A program made the translations under genes and the position numbers. Below are positions 1-5,658 of a stretch of 7,854 nucleotides of DNA, piece after piece. Under the pieces are notes generated by a model. It made no database searches. It worked only from the letters and a program-made list of their open reading frames with translations, and was not told the DNA's origin. The DNA is from Deltaproteobacteria bacterium UBA796 (GTDB taxonomy: Bacteria; Myxococcota_A; UBA796), in the NCBI GenBank assembly GCA_002296975.1, contig DBIS01000184.1, positions 1 to 7,854 of the forward strand. The letters are read 5' to 3'. Numbering within the stretch: the stretch's first letter is position 1; every line of letters starts with the position of its first letter.

Positions 1-1150
1 GACCTTGGTGGGCCAGACTCAGCGCAAGGTTGTTGATGGTGTTGGCGTTATTGGGCTCAATCGACAAAGCACGCCGGTAAAGCCGCTCCTCCTCACCATA
101 CTCCCCTGCCCTTTTATAGGTGAGAGCAAGGTTGTTCCAGCCAGCAGCATCATCTGGGAACAGGTGGACGTATCGGCTGTACAGGTCCTTACACAGGCCG
201 AACTCTTCCGATAAATATGCGTAATAGGCAACCGTCAAAATCGCGTATGGCTCGTCTGGGTCAAGTGCCATGAGCCTGCGGGCCAACTCCAACTGATTGT
301 TCGCATCTGGGGAGGCTGCTTCCGAAACCTCCATCCAATCATGAAAGCCCCAGCCTATAAAGCGCTCTATCGACGCTGGAAGCCCAACCTCTGGATGTGC
401 GGGTGGCGCCACGGTGGGATCCGGTAAGGTGTGCCCTTTTGAGGCCAAGTCCAAAATAAGGCGCTCAGCGACCCCATCGGTGATGGTCTCCGACAAATCC
501 ACCTTTGGCACTTCACCGGTCACAGCAGTAGGCGGCATCTTTTTGGGCTGCTCTGAGGCCTGGGCCCCACCCCCTGCGCGCGCCATCGGCCCCTTTGACC
601 CTGCTGGCAAGTAAATCGAGGGGCTTTTGAGCTTGAACTGTGGCCGCTCGACACGAGCGACTGCCCCAGATTTAGCACCGGACAGCTTTCGCTTTAACAA
701 ACGGGCGATCAACTCTGGACTGGGTTCGAAAGTGGTGGTTTCTGCTACGGACGGCCCAATGATCGCTACCAAAAGCGTATTGGCTTGGGCGAGCCCCACA
801 AACAAGCTCAACATCACCACCAGCAAGGCCATGTCTCCACCCGGGTCGTTTGACCCCCGTTTGGCCCGGCACATTTTGATGCGGTCCAAGCGAAGCTCAA
901 CCCCATTGTGATTGGTCCATTGCCAAGCCTGGGCGCCAGCCTGGACGAGATTTGTGGATGCGCTGTCAACCTCTATGGTGCTTGGGCCGATCCACCGATA
1001 ACGACCGATACGGCCACCCCCTGGGTTCGGCAACCCTTCACCCACAGTCTGCCAGCGGTCAACGAAGAGCCAACGAGGTCGCCAACTCACCGACTGTTCC
1101 ACCACATCACCATGCAGGAGGACGGTGCTTCTGAGACCAAACAACGCCAT
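1..1150 (-). CDS. Partial TPR protein with internal signal/anchor segment
   Basis: The minus-strand frame is open from an ATG at 1150 to the window edge (383 full codons, no stop), so the C-terminus lies outside. Residues 1-106 form an unrecognised, Trp-rich domain (six Trp). Residues 107 to about 131 are hydrophobic (MALLVVMLSLFVGLAQAN...), followed by a Pro/Ala/Gly-rich low-complexity linker (about 180-255). TPR repeats then run to the edge: a degenerate one, then a canonical 34-residue unit beginning GWNNLALTYKRAGEY and ending in ALSIEPNN, then the start of another (NTINNLALSLAHQG). TPRs are protein-binding scaffolds, so this is probably a periplasmic or surface scaffold. The 1150 start is favoured by a near-perfect ribosome site 8 nt upstream. 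In-frame ATGs at 874 and 832 would instead give an exported protein with a signal peptide ending AQA|N. Function and partner are unknown. It is divergent from the cinA-like gene. Confidence 0.85.
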   Translation of the reverse strand, partial: MALFGLRSTVLLHGDVVEQSVSWRPRWLFVDRWQTVGEGLPNPGGGRIGRYRWIGPSTIEVDSASTNLVQAGAQAWQWTNHNGVELRLDRIKMCRAKRGSNDPGGDMALLVVMLSLFVGLAQANTLLVAIIGPSVAETTTFEPSPELIARLLKRKLSGAKSGAVARVERPQFKLKSPSIYLPAGSKGPMARAGGGAQASEQPKKMPPTAVTGEVPKVDLSETITDGVAERLILDLASKGHTLPDPTVAPPAHPEVGLPASIERFIGWGFHDWMEVSEAASPDANNQLELARRLMALDPDEPYAILTVAYYAYLSEEFGLCKDLYSRYVHLFPDDAAGWNNLALTYKRAGEYGEEERLYRRALSIEPNNANTINNLALSLAHQG

Positions 1151-1158
1151 CGTCGAAC

Positions 1159-1167
1159 ACCTCCTTT
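1159..1167 (-). promoter_or_regulatory. Strong Shine-Dalgarno site for the TPR gene
   Basis: The minus strand reads AAAGGAGGT, eight bases before the ATG at 1150. It is the best ribosome-binding site in the window. It is the main reason to place the TPR gene's start at 1150 and not at the later in-frame ATGs (874, 832). Confidence 0.75.
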
Positions 1168-1226
1168 CGGCTCGCACAACCCATCGTCACCCAACGCCTT
1201 GAGCCCGATAGGATAAGTGTACCTGT

Positions 1227-1245
1227 GATTCCTCGAATCCGAGGA
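1227..1245. promoter_or_regulatory. Two interlocking palindromes in a divergent spacer
   Basis: GATTC-CTC-GAATC (1227-1239) is an inverted repeat with 5-bp arms. It overlaps a second one, TCCTCG-AATC-CGAGGA (1230-1245), with 6-bp arms. Both lie in the 118-bp spacer (1151-1268) between the divergent TPR and cinA-like genes. This is a reasonable place for a regulator-binding site, or for a small hairpin in the cinA-like leader. I found no convincing sigma-70 promoter on either strand of this spacer. The regulatory role is inferred from position and symmetry only. Confidence 0.35.
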
Positions 1246-1268
1246 GAAACAGTCTTTTTGGACCCGTT

Positions 1269-1997
1269 ATGCCAACCGCAGCAGCCATCATTATCGGTAA
1301 CGAAATCCTTAGCGGGAAGTTTAGCGATGAAAATGGACCATGGCTTATTCGCCGGTGTCGGCAGATAGGCCTCGACTTGGTTCGCTTGACCATCATCGAG
1401 GACGATGTTCAGACCATCGCTCAGGCTGTCCGTAAAGCCGCAGGGCTTGCTGATTTTGTCATCACCACCGGCGGAATTGGCCCCACCCATGACGACCTGA
1501 CCATGAAGGGCGTAGCAGCGGCATTTGGACTTGGGCTCACACGCTGCCCAGAGATTCAAGCCCTGATCACCGCCCGCATGAAAACGGCCATCACCCCCGA
1601 TGCCCTCACCATGGCAGACTTACCTGAGGGCTATGATTTGTGGCAGAGCGACCCCAAGCGTTTCCCGGTGGTGGTCTGCCAAAATGTACTGATTTTTCCA
1701 GGGGTGCCAAAATATTTTCGGGCCAAGTTTGACGATGTCGCACACCGTTTAAGTGGTATCCCCATGCTCAGTACAGCACTGCGAACAGCTAAAAGTGAAA
1801 CCGAAATAGCTGCCACGCTCACCGCGGCATCCATCCGCTGGGGAGTTGTACAAATCGGAAGCTACCCACGGTTAGAGCACAGCCCCCGTTTCGTCATCAT
1901 CACCTTGGACTCCAGAGACGAGGTCGCCATGTCCGCTTGCGAGAAATGGCTTTGCACAGAGATTCCAGACCTCAAACTGGTGAAGCCTAAACCCTGA
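1269..1997 (+). CDS. Stand-alone CinA N-terminal (MoCF-type) domain protein
   Basis: The 242-residue product matches the N-terminal domain of CinA (COG1058, MoaB/MogA-like molybdopterin-binding fold). GNEILSG lies at residues 10-16, the TTGGIGPTHDD signature at 66-76, and a late 'FPGVPKYF' motif matches the family's PGVP motif. In two-domain CinA this part is an ADP-ribose pyrophosphatase and the C-terminal domain (PncC) is an NMN deamidase. Here the protein stops after the first domain, as in the roughly 250-residue single-domain members of the family. A role in NAD by-product or nucleotide clean-up is inferred; molybdenum cofactor binding is unproven. The start is fixed: an in-frame stop lies at 1209 with no other start codon between. 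The ribosome site is poor, as the only GGAG is about 20 nt upstream. Its last 11 bp overlap the end of mutY. Confidence 0.85.
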   Translation: MPTAAAIIIGNEILSGKFSDENGPWLIRRCRQIGLDLVRLTIIEDDVQTIAQAVRKAAGLADFVITTGGIGPTHDDLTMKGVAAAFGLGLTRCPEIQALITARMKTAITPDALTMADLPEGYDLWQSDPKRFPVVVCQNVLIFPGVPKYFRAKFDDVAHRLSGIPMLSTALRTAKSETEIAATLTAASIRWGVVQIGSYPRLEHSPRFVIITLDSRDEVAMSACEKWLCTEIPDLKLVKPKP

Positions 1998-3015
1998 CCG
2001 CAGCCAAAGCCTTGGTCGTGAGTGTGCTTAGCCCGACCTTGGACAACATCGCCTCATTCATCCATTCAAAGGCTGAGTATGGCCCCATCTCACGTTCGGG
2101 CACATCGACCCCGAGAACCAACTGATACCGGTAAATCCGATGGGTCAGCACGTGCTTTCGTTCAAATATGAGTTGGCCGCCATCATCATCGATGCCGAAT
2201 TCGGATCGCCATGCAGCCTTCACCGCTGACACCTTCGGCTTGGGTGCAGCCAACTCGATGGCCGGAAACTCCCATAGTCCTCCCCACAAGCCCTTGACTG
2301 GCCGACGCCCGAACAAGATGAAGCCATCTCGGCGAAATAGGCGGGCGTGCATAAACACCTCCGGCACCACGCGCTTTTTCTTGGGTGGCGGAAACTCAGA
2401 CACCCGCGCATCAGCAAAGGCTTGGCAATGTGATTCCACTGGGCATTCCCCACATTTTGGAGATTTCGGACGACATATCCGTGCGCCCAAATCCATCAGT
2501 GCTTGATTGTAATCTCCTGCACGACCGGCAGGAAGATGAGCCGAGGCGTGAACCCACATGGCCTTTCGGGGGCCTGGGTCTGCATGAAGCCGTGCCATCA
2601 CCCGCGCGATATTACCGTCTACCGTTGCCGCATCTATGCCCAAGGCGATGCTTGCGATGGCCGCGGACATATACTCTCCGACGCCAGGAAGAGCCCGTAA
2701 CCCTTTAATGTCGAAGGGAAAAGTGCCACACTCCGTCACCATTTTTGCAGTTTTATGCATATTGCGAGCGCGAGAATAATAGCCCAAGCCCGACCACAAG
2801 CTGAGTACCTCATCCAAAGGCGCGGCAGCGAGGTCTTCGACCCGTGGGTATGCTGCTAGAAAACGATGATAATAAGGCATCACCGTGTCGACTTGGGTTT
2901 GCTGAAGCATGACCTCGGAGAGCCAGGTCCGATACGGTGACGGAAAGCTTCGCCATGGCAAAACCCTTGCACAGCGGTCGTACCAGGCCAATAGGTCTTG
3001 AGCCATTCCATCCAC
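1987..3015 (-). CDS. mutY: A/G-specific adenine DNA glycosylase MutY
   Basis: MutY removes adenine mispaired with 8-oxoguanine, starting base-excision repair and preventing G:C to T:A mutations. The 342-residue product has the full set of family marks. SEVMLQQTQV carries the catalytic Glu34, the helix-hairpin-helix LPGVGEYMSAAI is at 109-120, and the catalytic Asp133 is in VDGN. Four 4Fe-4S ligands sit at Cys181, 188, 191 and 197 with the standard 7/3/6 spacing. The C-terminal region (about 215-342, with WGGLWEFPAIEL) is the Nudix-like domain that recognises 8-oxoG. Length is typical (E. coli 350). The start is a GTG at 3015, chosen because AGGAG lies 7 nt before it; an ATG three codons later has poor spacing. 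The gene is divergent from the AAA+/VWA operon and converges on the cinA-like gene with overlapping ends. It looks intact. Confidence 0.97.
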   Translation of the reverse strand: MDGMAQDLLAWYDRCARVLPWRSFPSPYRTWLSEVMLQQTQVDTVMPYYHRFLAAYPRVEDLAAAPLDEVLSLWSGLGYYSRARNMHKTAKMVTECGTFPFDIKGLRALPGVGEYMSAAIASIALGIDAATVDGNIARVMARLHADPGPRKAMWVHASAHLPAGRAGDYNQALMDLGARICRPKSPKCGECPVESHCQAFADARVSEFPPPKKKRVVPEVFMHARLFRRDGFILFGRRPVKGLWGGLWEFPAIELAAPKPKVSAVKAAWRSEFGIDDDGGQLIFERKHVLTHRIYRYQLVLGVDVPEREMGPYSAFEWMNEAMLSKVGLSTLTTKALAAVRV

Positions 3016-3022
3016 GATCGGA

Positions 3023-3027
3023 CTCCT
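3023..3027 (-). promoter_or_regulatory. Ribosome-binding site fixing the mutY GTG start
   Basis: AGGAG on the minus strand sits 7 nt before the GTG at 3015 and 16 nt before the alternative ATG at 3006. It supports the GTG as the true start. Confidence 0.65.
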
Positions 3028-3053
3028 GTCTTGGGTCGCTAAAAAGGAAGCCT

Positions 3054-3079
3054 ATGGCGTTATTGGAAGAACGCGCCAT
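3054..3079. promoter_or_regulatory. Bulged dyad over the predicted mutY transcription start
   Basis: ATGGCGTT (3054-3061, last base approximate) pairs with AA-CG-CGCCAT (ending 3079), leaving a two-base bulge. The outer arms ATGGCG (3054-3059) and CGCCAT (3074-3079) match perfectly. The dyad overlaps the predicted mutY -10 box and start point, where an operator would act. The arms are short, so chance is possible. Confidence 0.25.
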
Positions 3080-3105
3080 TATCCCTTGGCAAGCCGGGGC
3101 CTCAA
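3078..3105 (-). promoter_or_regulatory. Predicted sigma-70-type promoter for mutY
   Basis: On the minus strand, TTGAGG (3105-3100) and GATAAT (3083-3078) are separated by 16 bp. They match the TTGACA/TATAAT consensus at 4/6 and 5/6. The start point would be near 3071, giving a leader of about 55 nt before the GTG at 3015. Its boxes interlock with the plus-strand promoter of the AAA+ gene. Confidence 0.45.
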
Positions 3106-3115
3106 GCCCTAGAAT
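3086..3115 (+). promoter_or_regulatory. Predicted promoter of the AAA+/VWA operon (leaderless)
   Basis: TTGGCA (3086-3091) and TAGAAT (3110-3115), 18 bp apart, each match the sigma-70 consensus at 5 of 6 positions. Transcription would begin about 6-7 nt after the -10 box, at 3121-3122, which is where the ATG of the ATPase gene begins. This fits the lack of any Shine-Dalgarno sequence before that ATG. The -35 box lies between the two boxes of the opposing mutY promoter. Confidence 0.5.
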
Positions 3116-3121
3116 GCTCCC

Positions 3122-3901
3122 ATGAACGCACCATGGTATCGCTGTATCGGAGATGAAGTCTCTCTCTTTGAATTGGCTGCGACCCTCAAATTACCCGTGC
3201 TGCTCAAAGGGCCCACAGGTTGCGGCAAGAGTCGATTTGTCAGACATATGGCCCATGCCCTGGGGCGGCCGTTGATCACAATCGCCTGCCAAGAAGATCT
3301 CTCCGCTGCCGATCTCGCTGGTCGGTATTTGCTGGAGGGTGGCAACACCGTGTGGTCGGACGGGCCGGTCACCACGGCCGCCAGAACCGGCGCTATTTGC
3401 TACCTAGACGAGGTGGTGGAGGCCCGACCGGATGTGTTGACCTTGCTCCACCCCCTCACCGATGACCGTCGGATTTTACCCCTCGAGCGAAAGGGAGAAG
3501 AGGTGGCCGCCGTCGACGGATTTATGGTCGTTGTCTCTTATAATCCCGGCTATCAATCGGTTGCACGCAGCTTGAAAGAGAGCACGCGGCAACGATTTAT
3601 CTCAATCCCCTTCGATTACCCCTCAGTTGATGTCGAGATCGAGATCGTCTGCCACGAAGCCGACTGCGCGACAGATCTCGCAGAAAGACTTGTGGCGGTG
3701 GGCCGGGCAACTCGGGGCTTAAAAGATCACGGCATGCGCGAGGGGGCATCCACTCGGCTGCTGATTTACGCGGCAAAATTGGTGAAGCAAGGCCTGCCGA
3801 TCATGACCGCTTGCGAGGCCACAATCGTACAATCTCTGAGCGACGACCCTGAGCTCGTCAAGGCTTTGAGCGACCTGTGCATGGCCAAGCTCGGCGGATG
3901 A
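3122..3901 (+). CDS. CbbQ/NorQ-type MoxR AAA+ ATPase
   Basis: The 259-residue AAA+ ATPase has Walker A GPTGCGKS at residues 30-37, Walker B ending LDE at 95-97, a sensor-1 region SYNPGYQS, and an arginine-finger stretch LKESTRQRFISIPFDYP. These last two are characteristic of the CbbQ/NirQ/NorQ/GvpN branch of MoxR ATPases, and the length is usual for it. Characterised members form ring hexamers in the cytoplasm that work with a VWA partner to activate or mature a metalloenzyme: CbbQO for RuBisCO, NorQD for nitric oxide reductase. The partner gene follows directly, sharing ATGA at 3898-3901. Neither RuBisCO nor Nor genes are in view, so the client is unknown and I assign no gene symbol. No Shine-Dalgarno precedes the ATG, and the predicted promoter would start the mRNA at this codon. 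All ATPase motifs look intact. Confidence 0.92.
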   Translation: MNAPWYRCIGDEVSLFELAATLKLPVLLKGPTGCGKSRFVRHMAHALGRPLITIACQEDLSAADLAGRYLLEGGNTVWSDGPVTTAARTGAICYLDEVVEARPDVLTLLHPLTDDRRILPLERKGEEVAAVDGFMVVVSYNPGYQSVARSLKESTRQRFISIPFDYPSVDVEIEIVCHEADCATDLAERLVAVGRATRGLKDHGMREGASTRLLIYAAKLVKQGLPIMTACEATIVQSLSDDPELVKALSDLCMAKLGG

Positions 3902-5658
3902 AGACCCCCGATCCTGCGCTCAGCCCTGAGGAGGCTGAAACGGCGTTGCTGGCCCCACTTTTATTCAGTGCCCCCACTCGGGCCATAGGCGCCACAGACG
4001 GCCCCGCTCTCCGGCAACACCACAGGCGTCTCAGCGCATGGATGTCGATGGTCGCAAACAGACCCGTGCGCCTCGGTATCTCAGACCCGCCAACCACAGA
4101 TGGCGACTGGGTTTTTCTTCCAACGTCGCTTCCGAAGACGATAAACGAACATGATGCCCCAGCAATATTTAGGCTGATGGCGATGATGCAGCTCGGCTTG
4201 TCCCACACTGGGTTGCTGGCGAACAGAGCCTGGATGACCGAGCTTCATACCGACTGGGTGTCTCGCCAAATCGCCCATCTCCTCATGGCCAATTGGGTGG
4301 CCGCACAATGGGCGACTCGCCACCCAGGCATGGCCAATGACGAGGCCATGCTGACCAAATACCCAGATCTGACTGTCCTGATGGTGGGGCAACATTGCCT
4401 AAAGTCTGATGAAATTCCGGCTGAATCTCAAGCGCTCACTCGGCGACTCACGGCGAGCACCGCCCAGGGCCCGGCATGGTGCGAAAATGCGGTATTGAAG
4501 GTGATTCAAGCCTCTGCTACCGGTGTTCGATTGGTCCTTCCAGGTACCGTCGCAACCATGAGACAAGCCTTCCGAGAGCGACGGCTTGGTGCCCCTCCGG
4601 TGCCTTTTTGGGTGGGGAGCCTTCATCCTGGCTGGTTTTTAGTCAACCCCGAGGCCGATAGAAAGCGTGCCAACCGGTGGCGGGCAGGGCCTAAACCTCT
4701 GCAGGGACTGCTAAGGCGAATCAGAAAGGCGCCCAAAGGAGAGGAAACCCCAGAACTGGGTTGGGCCACGCCGCCGGTCAAAGCCAGTTCTGAACTGATC
4801 TATCCTGAATGGGACCACAAGCAGAGACGGCTTGTTCCGGACATTGTACAAGTCACCACTTTCCAGGGTGCTACGGGCGACCCTGCGGCCATCGACTTGT
4901 TGATGCAGGTGCATCGTGGGGAGATCGCAGAAGTGAAGGCTCAGTTTGCATCCTTAAGAACCGATGCCCGCTGGCACCACGCTCAGCGCGATGGTTCGGC
5001 ATTGGACCTCGACCGTGTGGTAGCGGCCACCGTCGCCCATCGCCTTGGAAGCCGGGGCGACCAAAATTTGTTTCTACGCTACGCGCCCACACCTCAGAAA
5101 ATTGCTGTGCTGACGCTTGTTGATCTCACCGGCTCCAGCACCGGGGCATTGCTTCGAGTCCAGCAAAAAGCAGTGGTATTTTTTGCTGAGGGGCTCAAAG
5201 TCTTGGGGGCTGATCATGCCTTTTTCGGCTTCAACGGTCGGGGCCCCAAGGGCTGCCAGTCCCACCAGATCAAAAGTTGGGACGAGCCCACCCACGCCAT
5301 CAAAAAGCGGCTCGCAGGCCTGGTGGCTGGGGGTGGCTCACGCCTTGGTGCGCACATCCGCCATGGCGCGGCCAAGCTAAACAGCCAAGGGGCACCCAAA
5401 CGTCTACTGCTGGTGATTTCAGACGGAAAGCCCGAGGACGGCGAGGAATACCGAGGGCTCTACGGGATCCACGACACCGCAGTTTCAGTGAGAGAGGCCA
5501 AGGCCCAGGGTGTCCATGTGCACTGCTTGAGCTTGTCGGCCAAGGATGGGACCTCGTATTTGCGCACGATTTTTGGCCCCGGAGGATTTACACAAGTAAG
5601 CGATATTGCACTTTTACCCAGGCGTTTGCCCGAGGCCTTTTGCGCGCTAATCGGCTAA
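3898..5658 (+). CDS. CbbO/NorD-type VWA-domain protein, partner of the AAA+ ATPase
   Basis: The 586-residue protein has a long N-terminal region of no recognised fold. The NorD/CbbO-like motif YPEWDHKQRRLVPD follows near residues 300-315, then a C-terminal von Willebrand A domain from about 400. The metal-binding (MIDAS) site is visible as DLTGS at 409-413, Ser481 in GGSRLGAHIRH, and Asp509 in ISDGKPEDGEEY. The NorD-type signatures YGIHDTAVSVREA and IFGPGG follow. In CbbO and NorD the VWA domain is thought to contact the client enzyme while the AAA+ ring supplies force. Compared with the usual DxSxS...T MIDAS, this copy has Thr411 for Ser and Ser481 for Thr, both conservative. The ATG at 3898 overlaps the ATPase stop (ATGA), implying coupled translation; a GTG at 3877 is a less likely start. 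There is no signal peptide, so it is cytoplasmic. Its stop overlaps that of nadC by 4 bp. Confidence 0.9.
   Translation: MKTPDPALSPEEAETALLAPLLFSAPTRAIGATDGPALRQHHRRLSAWMSMVANRPVRLGISDPPTTDGDWVFLPTSLPKTINEHDAPAIFRLMAMMQLGLSHTGLLANRAWMTELHTDWVSRQIAHLLMANWVAAQWATRHPGMANDEAMLTKYPDLTVLMVGQHCLKSDEIPAESQALTRRLTASTAQGPAWCENAVLKVIQASATGVRLVLPGTVATMRQAFRERRLGAPPVPFWVGSLHPGWFLVNPEADRKRANRWRAGPKPLQGLLRRIRKAPKGEETPELGWATPPVKASSELIYPEWDHKQRRLVPDIVQVTTFQGATGDPAAIDLLMQVHRGEIAEVKAQFASLRTDARWHHAQRDGSALDLDRVVAATVAHRLGSRGDQNLFLRYAPTPQKIAVLTLVDLTGSSTGALLRVQQKAVVFFAEGLKVLGADHAFFGFNGRGPKGCQSHQIKSWDEPTHAIKKRLAGLVAGGGSRLGAHIRHGAAKLNSQGAPKRLLLVISDGKPEDGEEYRGLYGIHDTAVSVREAKAQGVHVHCLSLSAKDGTSYLRTIFGPGGFTQVSDIALLPRRLPEAFCALIG

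Noticed and set aside
5..1216. Several plus-strand open frames of 60-102 codons (at 5-214, 414-614, 627-911, 908-1216)
   Set aside because: They lie antisense to the continuous minus-strand TPR frame, have no recognisable domains and no good ribosome sites.
1199..1227. TTGAGC followed by GATAAG-like bases as a promoter for the cinA-like gene
   Set aside because: No -10 box falls at an acceptable distance from the -35-like hexamer.
1230..1245. Rho-independent terminator
   Set aside because: The stem is only 6 bp, no T-run follows on either strand, and it lies in a divergent spacer where no transcript should end.
1107..1559. 150-codon minus-strand frame overlapping both the TPR gene start and the cinA-like gene
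   Set aside because: It runs antisense through the conserved CinA motifs and covers the TPR gene's ribosome site; the composition is not protein-like.
3122..5658. Naming the pair cbbQ/cbbO or norQ/norD
   Set aside because: The family is clear but the subfamily is not: no RuBisCO or nitric oxide reductase genes are in the window, so a specific symbol would claim an unproven client.
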